In this document: one piece after another, positions 12,711 to 23,413 of the stretch | How the letters are laid out: each line of letters starts with the position of its first letter | Numbering within the stretch: the stretch's first letter is position 1 | Assembly (NCBI GenBank): GCA_020091685.1 | Contig: CM034591.1 | Location: 12,658,833-12,722,832 of the forward strand | Length of the DNA stretch: 64,000 bases | Reading direction: 5' to 3' | Origin: Lutjanus erythropterus | Taxonomy: Eukaryota; Chordata; Actinopteri; Lutjaniformes; Lutjanidae | The notes under the pieces: generated by a model | Told to the model about the DNA's origin: nothing | What the model saw: only the letters and a program-made list of their open reading frames with translations | Databases searched by the model: none | Made by a program: the position numbers and the translations under genes

Positions 12711-13140
12711 AGTGGTAGAAAGAGTACTGAAAATCAGTACTCAAGTACAAGAACTGAAATGTTACTCAATTTCAAGTAAATACTGAAGTACAAAGTATTC
12801 TATTTAAAAAGTACTTGCTTACTTTTTAACCATAGATGCATTATCAACAGCAGGCATTCAGTCAAAGGGGTTTCTGTTTCTACAAATCTTCAGTCTTAAT
12901 TACTCCCAACAATTTATTTATTTATTGTCAATATGTCACAGTTTTTATTGGTCCATTTGCAATCAGATAGCCTTACTGGTTTCAAAAATGCAGATCAAAG
13001 TTTGAGTATTAATTATGATTTTAAAAATAACTAATTGCATACAAATAAAATTATAGACTTGAGAAAATACTCCTAAAAGTACAAGTATCCCCCAAAAGAT
13101 AATTGGTTAATTACAGTAATTTGAGTATTTGTAAGTGAGT
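12711..13140 (+). mobile_element. AGTACTCAAGTA-type repeat, plus-strand copy
   Basis: Begins AGTGGTAGAAAGAGTACTGA and continues with AATCAGTACTCAAGTACAAG. It is the inverted partner of the copy at 11985-12172; about 540 bp separate their facing ends. Another terminus-like phrase (GAGTACTTTTTCTGTCAGCC) lies at 12446-12465. Confidence 0.6.
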
Positions 13141-13299
13141 TTAAAATATACCAAAAGTAGTGTACGAGACTTCTAAAAAAGCTTCTTACAGTGATATGTC
13201 TAAATGTAAGAAGTTACTTATTTACAACTTCCTTACTATTTAAAAACTGTACATGTGTTTTATCTCATCAGATAAAACTTGATTTGAAGCGTTTCCCCC

Positions 13300-13570
13300 C
13301 TCAGTTTTCAGAGGTCTCTTTTCCGCTGCAGGTGCCATGATAAACTTCTCATCACGTGACGCAGACCAGAGTTTAACCACCACCTGCTTTGCTCTGTTTA
13401 TCTGTAGCTCCGTTTCAGCAGCACAGATTTATAGCAACAGTTGCTGTGCTGAAGAGAGACTGCTGAATCTTCCAGCTCTGTGAAGTTGGCTGCTTCAGCA
13501 GCTTGTCATCAGTGCTGAGTCACACACACATTACACTGCTCTGTATCCTGCATCATCTGACATCTTGTAC
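13300..13570. other. unique block with TCACGTGACG E-box/CRE-like site
   Basis: After the AT-rich repeat pair at 12-13.1 kb, composition changes to mixed unique sequence with a TCACGTGACGCAG motif near 13352, CACCACCTGC E-boxes and a repeated GCTTCAGCAG phrase. It may be a regulatory block or an unannotated 5' end; no coding frame is evident. Confidence 0.2.
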
Positions 13571-13869
13571 TCGTTTGGTTTGGTGGAGTGTTACCTTCCT
13601 GTGCCAGATGACATCCTGCTCCGAGGACACATGGTGACAGATTTTCATGTCATCGTTTATCAACAATTAAACAGCATCATTATTGACCATGACAGCTACC
13701 CTGATCTTTGAAAATAAATCAATAACATCATGTTTATCTACTCCCAACTGAGACTGATACCAGCAGCTCTGGTTACTGTCAAACTGATTTTCTCAGCTAC
13801 ACAAAAGATGACAACCAAGTGACAGGGCCTCGCCCAGTAAACACGAAACAAGCAATTAACCCAACTATC

Positions 13870-14165
13870 ACCCTATAATCATGAATCAACTGTGGAGCTA
13901 GCTGGTTCCCGCTTTGCTAGCGATCGTCCCCATTTTGGCAGCAGAGCCTTTTGGAGGGAAACATGGAACATCTGGTGGAAGCAGACAGGGGCTGGCGCTA
14001 CACGATGGGAGAACAAGTGCCTGAAAGCTTCATTATGTCCCAGCTGTTGGGCTTGCTGTTGCCCTCAGCAAAAACAACCTCGGCAGGATGATGTTCCTGG
14101 CAAATACGCTGCAGATTATTTCAAGCAAGACCCCCTTTTTTTTCTGTGCAGGGAAACGTGAGCAG
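13870..14165. other. unique block, possible CNE
   Basis: A GC-richer unique stretch with a plus-strand open frame of 89 codons that matches nothing recognised. Cysteine runs and tryptophans without order suggest the frame is accidental. It precedes a MITE at 14311. Confidence 0.2.
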
Positions 14166-14310
14166 GAGCTGTTGGTGATTGTGTTGTGTTGTTTTCAGTG
14201 TGAGCTAACCTGTGTGTATGAAAGGGCTGAGCTTTCAAGGAAGTAATAGCAACATGTAGCAAAGCATAGCATTAGTTAGTTAGTTTGCTGCTGTCTTTCT
14301 TTCTTTCTAG

Positions 14311-14611
14311 ACCAGTGTGCAGGATTAAGGGGGGGTGGGGGGGGGGTTATTGTTAGAATATAAAAGAAATGCAATCTAATATTTATGCTTAATTAGTGTA
14401 GCATCACCTCATAATAAGGGTTGCTGTGTTTTTGTTACCTTAGAATGAGTTGTTTAAATCTATGCTGCAGAGGGTGTGGGTCCTTTTGCGCCGCAGTGTT
14501 TCTACAGTAGCCCAGAATGGACAAACACTTGGAAGGGGAGGGTGAGGTGAGCGGATTTCATTACAACGTCACCATTAGACGCCACTAAATGAACCACACT
14601 GGTCCTTTAAA
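14311..14611. mobile_element. relative of the 6528 MITE, with G-run
   Basis: Left end ACCAGTGTGCAGGATTA and right end ACCACACTGGTCCTTTAAA. The interior has TTTCTACAGTAGCCCAGAAT, the reverse complement of the family phrase, so it is inserted in the opposite orientation to the 6528 copy. G-rich runs lie at 14329-14347. Confidence 0.65.
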
Positions 14612-14830
14612 TGATATGTCAGTTACGGTTACGTGACACTACACCTGTCAGCGATGCCACAAAATGATTGATTCATAAGTATCTGAAATTTACAGCTCAC
14701 TACTTAAGTAAACTTCTGCGTGTGTATTATGTAGAGAACCGTTAGTGAGTGAACAAAGTCATTGTAGACGCAGCATGGAGCATCGGGCCAGGTTTTCAGA
14801 GTTCAAAGGTTGCGATGTGAACCTTCTTAC

Positions 14831-14949
14831 CTTGTCTCTAACTTTTCTTATTTCCTGTTCTTCCTGTAGCGGCAGCAGCAGCAGCAGAGCCCGCTCTCTC
14901 AGGTTGGACAGCTTGTTCAAGTCGAATGCTATTAGTTCTAGGTCAGCGC
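14831..14949 (-). CDS. candidate coding exon of an unidentified gene
   Basis: The minus strand is open here and reads ADLELIAFDLNKLSNLRERA, a Leu-rich stretch, then QEEQEIRKVRDK, directly followed by a near-perfect donor (GACAAG|GTAAGAAG). The composition looks like an amphipathic, coiled-coil-prone protein segment. With an acceptor at gcccag the exon is 119 bp (phase 1 in, phase 0 out), but that acceptor has a poor pyrimidine tract, so the 5' boundary is uncertain. The product is not recognised. It is on the same strand as smad3 and about 10 kb beyond its stop. The human neighbours AAGAB and IQCH were considered but no match was recalled. Confidence 0.3.
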
Positions 14950-15252
14950 CTGGGCTTTCTCTACACCCCAACAACACCTTTTCACCAGGCAGGGATTCCA
15001 ACCACCATTAATCAGAGTGGTGACAGCCCATGGATGTCAGTAAATATGTTTCCCTCACTGCCTCTTTTTCCCACCACTTTCTTCTCACACTCTCTCTATC
15101 GCTCCTGTGATTGTTCCGTTTCCTGTTCTGTGGGTTTATTGTTGACCTGTTCTTGCTTTGATCTTTATTATTAACATCAGGATTCAACGATGGAAACATT
15201 TAAGTTTAGACAGTTTTAAGTGCAATGGGCAGGGGAATAAACTGACAAAGTA

Positions 15253-16326
15253 CAATCTTAGAAATAACTAGAACCGTAAAGGGTTATTTGGCTTGTCCCC
15301 ATGGGAGAACCCGTCTTGGTTCCTGGGCCAAACCTTTAATAAAGGTTAGACTTGGAACCCTAGCAGAGAGTTCTACCCAACATGAAATATAATACCTCGG
15401 ACCATCTGTGAAGGGTTTCAGCCAGAATCCCCTATGAGAGGTTCAACAGACAACTCCTCTCCGGTGCAATTGTTTCACCCAGAACCCTCTCTGGGGGTTC
15501 TTTCCAGAAACTTTCCACATTCTAAGGGTTCCAACAAGAACTCACCCATGGGTTTCTACCAACAACCCCTTTATACTCAAAAGGTTTTATCTAGAAACTT
15601 CCCAGGGGGTTCTACCAATCACCCTTTTTAGATTTCAAGGGTTTTATCTAGAACCCTCTCAGGAGTTTCTATCTAGAACCTTTTTATATTGAAAGGGACT
15701 TTTCTAGAACCCACCCAGGGAGTTCTACTGAAAACCCTTTTATATTCCAAGGGTATAAACTAGAACATACCCAAGGATTTCTACAGACATCCCCAAGGTT
15801 TTTATCTAGAACCCACCCAGGGGTCCCACTGAGAACTCTTTAATACTTTTAAGAGTTTTATCTAGAACCTTCCCAGGGGGTTCTGCCAAGAGCCCTTTTA
15901 TATTCCAAGTATTCTATCTACAAACCACTCAGGGGGTTCTACAGAGCACCCTTTTTATTTCTAAAGGATTTTGTCTTGAACCCTCTCAGGATTTTCCAGC
16001 AAGAATCCTTTTATATAAAAACGGTCTTATCTAGAACCCATCAAAGGGTTTTGACCGAAAACCCTTTTATATTCCAAGTGTATTATCCAGAACCCACCCA
16101 GGAAGTTCTACCAAGAACCGTTTTATACTGAGGACTTATCTAGAACTTTCAATGATAGTTGAAGAACTCTTTCATCTATGAGTTTTTTGGATGAAAGGGG
16201 TTCTTAATGGAACTCTCAGTCTTATAAACAACACTTGATGAACCTTTTCTTCCAAAAAGTGTTCTTCAAAAGCAAATGGTTGTGGGCAGAACCACAGCCC
16301 TTTAGGAAGAACCCTTATTTCTAGTG
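15253..16326. mobile_element. CACTA-like non-autonomous element with internal minisatellite
   Basis: The right end, read inward on the minus strand, begins CACTAGAAATAAGGGTTCTT; the left end reads CAATCTTAGAAATAACTAGA. Both are flanked by TA. Almost the whole interior is a degenerate tandem array of a unit near 56 bp containing TTTTATCTAGAACCC and GGGTTCTACCAAGAACCC. No transposase frame is present. The CACTA assignment rests only on the end sequence and is tentative. Confidence 0.55.
15290..16160. repeat. 56-bp degenerate minisatellite with internal dyads
   Basis: TCTAGAAC-like phrases recur near 15590, 15647, 15702, 15758, 15804, 15860, 15915, 15972, 16028, 16085 and 16139, giving a period of about 56 bp with one 46-bp step. 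Each unit holds GGTTCTA and TAGAACC in inverted order, so single strands could fold. Units differ from each other at many positions, which argues for an old array. Confidence 0.8.
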
Positions 16327-16470
16327 TATTGACAGAGAGAAAACTGCAACAAGGAGCATAAAAATTGCTTCGAGGGGCAGAATAAAACTTTTTTCCTTGT
16401 TCCTGCTGCACCAAACATCCTCGTACAACCAGCCTGCATTTGAATATTTTATATGCATGTTCCTTTGCAG

Positions 16471-16604
16471 TGAACAGAAGTGTCGGCCAGGTGCTTATGA
16501 ATGTTGTCGGAACAAAACGTCTCCTCAGTGGAGACGCTGTGACAGTTTCCTCTCCTGCACGGGTGGTAAAGCTGACAAGAGGGGATGAGTGTTGGCTAGT
16601 ATAG
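16471..16604 (+). other. open frame with acceptor, unrecognised
   Basis: After a good acceptor (ttcctttgcag) the plus strand stays open for 43 codons (NRSVGQVLMNVVGTKRLLSG, then DAVTVSSPARVV and on to TRGDECWLV) before TAG at 16602-16604. A perfect 7-bp inverted repeat with a 5-base loop lies inside at 16518-16536. It could be a terminal exon, a structured non-coding element or chance. The opposite strand is also open over a longer range. Confidence 0.15.
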
Positions 16605-16609
16605 TGGCT

Positions 16610-16610
<1 letters not shown>

Positions 16611-16641
<31 letters not shown>
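16611..16641 (+). repeat. (GT)n microsatellite
   Basis: An uninterrupted GT array of about fifteen units. Confidence 0.95.
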
Positions 16642-16645
<4 letters not shown>

Positions 16646-16659
16646 TGAGCGGGTGACAT

Positions 16660-17120
16660 GCAGGCAGAGGGCCAGCAGCAGCCAGTTGGAGGAGCGGGAG
16701 CCCATCTCTGTTGGCATGCAGGGCCGGTGGGTACCTGCTGCTGTCCAGAGACAGCTGTAATGTAGCCACCCGTGGACGTGCAGCCAGGTTGGTGGAGACT
16801 GAATGCTGATAATGCTGCAGTCTGCGCTTTTCTCTGCCAATGACCAACCAATGACAGGAAGAATTCTTCATGAAAATAACTCAGGCTGGAGGAGTAAACA
16901 GAAAGCAGGAGAGAGGAGGAAGAGGCGGACAAAAAAGGATGAAGAGATAAATAGAGACAGAGTGAGATGAAACAAATGGTGACCTTTGCAGAGATGGATT
17001 TGTTTACCTACAAATGTCCTCGCTGTCAACACCTGCTCCACGGTGACCTTCACACGGAGCCGGAGCTGACGGTCCTCATCTGTTCATCTTTGTGTTCACT
17101 CATCAACACTAAGTCGTATC
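16660..17120. other. unique block, possible CNE
   Basis: GC-richer unique DNA next to a (GT)n array. It includes a forkhead-like TTGTTTAC site near 16999 and a plus-strand open frame with two CxxC motifs (YKCPRCQHLL) that shows no domain and no splice context. Regulatory function is possible; coding is unlikely. Confidence 0.2.
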
Positions 17121-18972
17121 AATTGAACAGACAACATGAGCCATGTTTCCTCTGCTGTCTCTGTCGATGCACGGAGCCCGTTCATTCCTCTGCATACACT
17201 CATGTTCATTTAATCACTATTAGCTGTAATCATGTGGGCACAAACAGGCTTATAGTGATAATTACCTGCATGATTTATGGGTAGAAGTGATAAACGCAGG
17301 AGAAATATATGAAGCTATTCTGTTTAATAATTTCTGTGTTGCTAAGTGAGTTCAATATTTGTGCAGTGACTGAATCTGCACCCTAATATAATTGTTCATA
17401 TCAGACCATAATGTGATACATGTTGTCTCGGGGCAAACATCTTACTTTTTCCTTATGTAAAACATTTCTGTATTTGAAAACTGCACTTCAAATAAACTTG
17501 CCTTGCCTAAACTTGCCAGCTGGAGATTTGATAGTTATTTTAAAAGTGGTCTTAGTGACATTCACTGCCACGAGGGGTCACAGCGCTCAATAAAGTTGGG
17601 GGAACAAAAACTGCAGCGTCTGAACACACACTGCTGTCAACAACTGTCAACTGTCAAACTAGGCAGCACTGATTAAATACAGATCAAGATTCTTTTACTA
17701 CATTTGCTAATTCTTGTGTAAAATGTTTTCAGAAACTGTAATATGAGAAATTTACTCACCAGACTGCCATGTTGACGCAGGGAGGACAAAGAGACACTCA
17801 AATGTACCAACATTCACATGCAGCCACATTGCAGATAGTTGTTTGCTGTCATCTGCTCAGGTTGAATGTCCTATATTGCACCTTTAAAAGATCTTGATTG
17901 ATGAAATACTGGACGAACTGTTTACGTAAGATAGAAGAAGCCATGCTCTCATCTAAATTGGTTCTGGTGTCAATGTGCATCTCAGTCTGGACATTAGTTA
18001 ACTGCCTTCAGCTGTGCTACTTTTGTCACCTGAACATGTGTGTGTTGCACAGTCTGTAAAAAGTAGGACACCTCTTCAACACTGCTGGAACTCTGTCCTG
18101 TCCGTGCAGCTGAAAATTTTCACATTTCATTAAAACTAATAATAGACGTGGTTTTCTGGAGGAGGAAAGTCTTGGAACTCGCCACCTGATCGCTTGAAAT
18201 TTGCTGCAAACTTCACCACTTTTGTACCAAATCCTGGTCAATACAGCAACAAACCTGTACGCATTTCTAGTTTTTAAATGTCACATCTTTAAATCTTCAT
18301 GGTAGTCAGTGTATGTTCTTTTTTTTTTTTTTACTTCACTCTCTTAATCTCTTATTTTCATAAAAGCCCCAGGCGTGTTGCAAATTAGCATCTACTATAA
18401 ACACCATGAAAGTGCTCTGGATAGCTAGTTTCAGTTTGTCTATGTATACTAATCTGTTCCTACAAATAAGCCACAAGGTGCTGACAATGTAGTCACACTG
18501 TCCTTTGTTAGTTTGGTCAGAGATCTTTGTTACATGTCATTCTTAATTTCTAACTCCCTGAATTATTGTTCATTATCAAGTACAGGCGAACATACCCAAG
18601 AAATAAATAGGAGTTTGGAACCATCATAACATTAAACTTGTATCTCATGTGTTAATAGAGCTCAGTGTATCAGGTGCATCAGTAATCCCAGCAGCCAGCA
18701 GATGGCAGTGTTGAGCTAAATCAGCTGCTTGGTGATTTAAACAAGGGTCAGTAGTGAACTTCATGCTACACAAATCAACAATAGTGATGAGATCCTCAAA
18801 CAAAGTTTCAGTCAGACCAATAATCAGTTGATCATAAGTACGTGAATCATTTATGTTTAATTAAAATCAAGAAAGACTAAACTGACACCTCCTCTGTGAC
18901 ATGAGGTGTGTGGGTCTTGTGTTTAATCACACCAAACTCCAGTGAAGATCTGATAAACTGCATGCTCACATA

Positions 18973-19282
18973 TTAAAGGTACACAATGGAGGTTTTGACC
19001 ACCAGTTGGTCCTTGTTTTCTTTACTTCATGCACACACTATGAACATTTCTGCTAAAGGGTTCATATTATTCCACTGACTGACAGCTGGTGTCTGTATTG
19101 CACCAAGAAACAAAGCAACAGGGCAATAAAATAAGACTGCTTTAAACATGAAGGTGTAGGTTTCAATTAGGCTTAAACGTGTCTTTGCAACTGTTTCATG
19201 TGGAAGGATGTGCGTTCAACACGTTTGGGAATCTAACAAACAAAAACTTTGTTTACAAGAAATCGAAACAGGGAACCTTTAA
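18973..19282. mobile_element. MITE with TTAAAGGT ends
   Basis: Begins TTAAAGGTACACAATGGAGG and ends CAGGGAACCTTTAA; the outer bases are inverted copies. It is 310 bp with no frame. Confidence 0.5.
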
Positions 19283-20374
19283 TGCAAGGATAACGTGTAA
19301 CACTTATGAGGGTTTTAATATTATGAGCGAAGATATATAAAAATTAAAATGATTATAAGGATAATGCACTCAACCTGAGCTGAACATGTGCCCCACCCTC
19401 CTGCTCTTCACTCATTTTAACATGGCTTGTGTCTGTTCCTCTTGTCTGTGTGGAGAAAATCATATCAGACCATGATTTATAAATGGTTTTCACTCAGACA
19501 GGACCACTCCCCACTTCCTCAAAAAGAACACGCTCTGCTATCTGATATCATCTACTGCATAATTGTGATTCATGGTCCCAAAACACAGTCAGTATCCATC
19601 CTGTTCAGTGCATCAACTTGAAATTTGTTTTGTATTTTGCTATCTTGAGGTATACTTCAGAGGAACATGACTTTTTAATTTGAAAGTACATTAAATTCTA
19701 TATGTTTACTGAATTGTGTACCTTATTAATACCATATGCTTCTATAGCCTACATACAACTCATAACCTAACTAAGTTATAAATCAGACTGTTTAAAACTA
19801 ATACAAATAAATGCTTGAAACTGTGTTTAAAATCAGTATTAAATAGTCTGTATGTTACTGACTGTATTTGCCACATACCTTCCGTCTTAATGCTCTGAGT
19901 AACAAGTCTGCTTCCTATCCATTAACATTGGAGCAGCTCCAGATTTAATGCATGTACATGCACATGCTGTACAGTCTGAATCAATGATTCATATTTGTCC
20001 TGCGTTTGACTCTCCTGCAAGCCCTGAAATTTAATTATTCAATGCCTGTGTTGTCTGGAGTGAGGCTCAGCTTTGACAACAGGAGACTGTGGTGGAGACG
20101 TAATGTAAAGCTCACTGTCCTTTGATGCAGACACACAATGGAGACATTCAGCCTGACAACTGTGTCATATAATACAAAAAAAAAAAAAGTTATAAAAAAT
20201 GATGTTGAAGACTGTTGCTACTGCACTGACTGAATCCAGATATTTCAAAGAGTGAACCAGCAGAGTGAAACAGCCTTTGGCTTCGTTCCTGCCATCCTCT
20301 CACTTCAACAATTGATTTTCTCAGGCACCCAAACTATTTGTCACCACAGTGAAGTGGTTTCAGAAGTGCCTAGC

Positions 20375-20590
20375 AGGTTTGTTCAGCCCTCTTAAACCTT
20401 AAGGGCATCAGAACAAAGCCTGCATTCATATTCACGGCCGTGTCGTGCCTCTGTGACAGCAAAAGCGGTTATGGTTTGCATTAGCCTGTAACATAGTAAG
20501 TGAAGACACAAGAGAGTGTCTGCTTTGGGCCTGTAATTACTGGAACTGTCTGCTTCTGAGGGCAGCTCCAAATTATCCAACAGACTAGGA
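20375..20590. other. unique block, possible CNE
   Basis: Non-repetitive sequence about 1.5 kb beyond the inferred smad3 3' end, with no convincing reading frame (a 62-codon minus-strand frame matches nothing recognised). The rest of 19.3-20.8 kb is plain AT-rich DNA without recognisable features. Confidence 0.2.
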
Positions 20591-20819
20591 AATCCCCAAA
20601 CTACAGAAAAAAAAACATGAGTCTAAAACCTGAAATGTCTCCAGGGAGGCCTGTAATAACCATCTTTATGTACATTTTATGCTAGCAAAACTTTTTAAGC
20701 ACAAAATTAAGCAAGGTAATTCTGATTTCTAATGTTTGATTACTCCATATTTAGTCAATTAATCTGACTGAATACAAGAATAACCTTCATATTATCTGAA
20801 ATACAGATAATGTTTTGTA

Positions 20820-21345
20820 TTTAAAGGGATAGTTTGGATTATTTGAGGTCAAGTTGCATGAGGTAGTTAATAGTCAGTGTATTACCTACAGTAGATGGCT
20901 GCCAGCACGCCCAGTTTGGAGAAACACGAGGAGTACTGGTGTACGAAGCTAAACAATGAAGTACTGTGGACAGGGTCAGCAACAAAATGAATAAAAAAAA
21001 ATAGTATCAGTTTAACTGTACACTGTATTTAGAAAATTTTTGCTGCTATACCTTGTAGACAGACTTTTCTGATGAGAAAATGTAGTTATATCAGCCATGT
21101 GTCACTTTCTCCAAACCAACCAGACTCCTTTGACAAAATCTGTAATTTTCTCTCGCAGAACACAGGAGCTGCTGGTCTACCGCTGACTCGATTGGTTAGT
21201 TTGGATGCGTTATTGCGCAGTTTTGGTGATTTCATACAATAACAGAAAACTGATGGAAGCAGCAGTAGATCAGCAGCTCACTTGTTCTGCGAGGTAAAAT
21301 TGCAGTTTTCGCCAGTGGAGTTTCATTGGTGCACAGAGAGCGATG
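20820..21345. mobile_element. foldback MITE, truncated copy
   Basis: Starts TTAAAGGGATAGTTTGGATT and shares the ACCTACAGTAGATGGCTGCC phrase with the element at 23414-24230. It is missing the last part of the right arm and stops near 21345, where a different repeat (TTTCTGCAGGTTTCAACAAG, running to about 21680) begins. Confidence 0.7.
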
Positions 21346-22082
21346 AGGGTTTCTGCAGGTTTCAACAAGTTAAACTTAAGACTTTTTGAGACTAAGAATT
21401 CAATTTATTTTTTATCCGTACTAACACAAAAGTATGAAAGAAAATTTGAATACTGCAATACTTTTCATGCAGAGTAGGTTGCACTGAGGCCAGACTTTGG
21501 TGAAGCTCCCCATGTGAATACAGAACAACACTAAGTGATAGCAGGTGTTTGATCGTGGATTTTTACAGCCGGCGGCGTGTTTTTCTGACTGATGTGACTC
21601 TGTCTTTATACCCCTTTCCAAGTGTTTTCTTGCACAAGGTTCAGCGTGCTTCAAATTCTTGTTTTCAGTCAAGAACTAAATGTGCTGTTCTCATGCCAGA
21701 AGTTGCTGAACTTGGGCTTCCCCTTATTAGATGAAAGTAACGTTAACAGAAACTGATCACTTCTACAAGAGGATTTTTTTTTTAATGAGAGGATCGAGAC
21801 GCCACATCAGCCCACACATCAAATTGCAACACACTAGCTGAGTCTGCTCTGATAGATTCTGAAGAGGCTGCACAGTTTGCATTTGTTATTGGTTCAATGT
21901 TGATTTTGTTTTGTAATTACTGTCAGTGTGATCATTACATTTTTTTCCCCACCAAAATCACAATGGATGATGTGATAGTCAATGTAATACATACAATCCC
22001 ATTTCAAGTGATCAAACTAACCCTTCAATATGTTTCATTTTCCCTGTCAAATCCGCCCCAGTTTCACCACAAGATATATATT

Positions 22083-22088
22083 TTTATT
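22083..22088 (-). terminator. candidate polyadenylation signal of smad3
   Basis: The minus strand reads AATAAA here, followed by an AT-rich stretch. It is the first canonical signal I found after the stop codon, about 3.3 kb downstream. Variant signals closer to the stop (for example ATTAAA in the end of the foldback element near 24228) could serve shorter transcripts. Confidence 0.35.
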
Positions 22089-23413
22089 CATAGACCAACA
22101 ATAATAAACAAAAATATAAAGCATCACATCAACTTTTTATAGGCAGAGAAAAATAAAGGGTCTAATTTTATACAGGACATCTAGAAAGACAAATTGAGAG
22201 CACAAAAACATAAATCACAACTAATAACGATTACAGAGAACAATTTAAACAAGGGGAAAAAGCACAAGCATTATAACTTGAAGAAGAGCATATAAAAAAA
22301 TTACAAATTTGCTTGCAAAATATTCCCTACCGGGTAATTACATTGACCGTGGGATTAAAGAGCCCATTATGGGGACTGCTGGAAGCTCTACATAGAGCTG
22401 CGTTGTCTCAGATTGGTAGATGCTACTGTCTCTGAAACAACCCCACACTACAGTTTCTTTCATCATTTAACAGAGATCAAACTCTACCAGCTTTAAGAGT
22501 GAAATCTTATGGCTTTTGTGGTTCTCTCGAGTCCCTAAAATGTTAAAAATTAGCACCTCCGGGCTGGCATTAACATCAAAAGCTGGTTAATGTAAATAAG
22601 TATTGTAAAAAGAATCCAGATATTGTCCACGTTCACCCACTGTGTCTTTGTCTAGTGTTATAGAACCAGAAGGAAATCGATCCACTTCCACCACAGTGGG
22701 AGGCTGAAAGGAAACAGGACCAAAGCTAAGACTATGCTTTTCTATTTCAGCAATAGCTTTTCCCAACATTTACTCTTTTCCCAACATTTACTCTTTTTTT
22801 TTTTTCATTTTTTGCTCGCCTGTTTACAAAACCATCAACATTATAAAGGTTAATGATCAGATTATAACACATGTATGTACTATATGTACATAGACCTAAA
22901 AAATATAGGGACATCAGATTTCGAGAAGCTACAGTTATTTACATGCTTCTATCTATCTAAACATTTCCCTTTGTAAAAGCTGTGCTTTGTCCTAAAACTG
23001 CCTCATCTTCACAGGTAAAAAAAAAAAAATACAAGGTTAGTATTCCCCGTTAGGACCTGCGTGCAGTATTTTCTGTCACATCATGCAAAAACAGTTGGAG
23101 TGGACAAAAAGTCATCACCACCTTATCACCTTATTGTCCTACAAAAAATAATTGCTAGCAAAATACTTTGAAGTCTCGAGAGTCATGCGTCTGTCCTTTT
23201 CACTGGTTTAATTCAGCTGTTATTTTTTTTTTTTTTTACGGTCCTGAGTGTGCAAAAAGTCAATATTACTGATGGCTAAAAATAAGACCAATGTTATGGA
23301 CTGCTGAGAGAGAAAATTACAAAAGCAAAGGCATCTTCCTGCTCTTTACACAGCTGTCTGCAGAATATCACACACAAATATTACAACTACAGTTTGTGTG
23401 TTCAATCTGTAAT

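Noticed and set aside
16494..16580. Possible SECIS element (ATGA, AAAA and TGAC near a perfect stem-loop)
   Set aside because: After the small stem only three bases remain before TGA, so the required long helix between the ATGA and GA motifs cannot form.
16172..16840. Minus-strand open frame of 222 codons, the longest in the window
   Set aside because: It crosses the (GT)n array (giving HTHTHT) and the end of the CACTA-like element, so it cannot be one real coding unit.
17420..17515. Possible LINE tail (CAAATAAACTTGCCTTGCC)
   Set aside because: Only a short AT-rich similarity; not enough to call.
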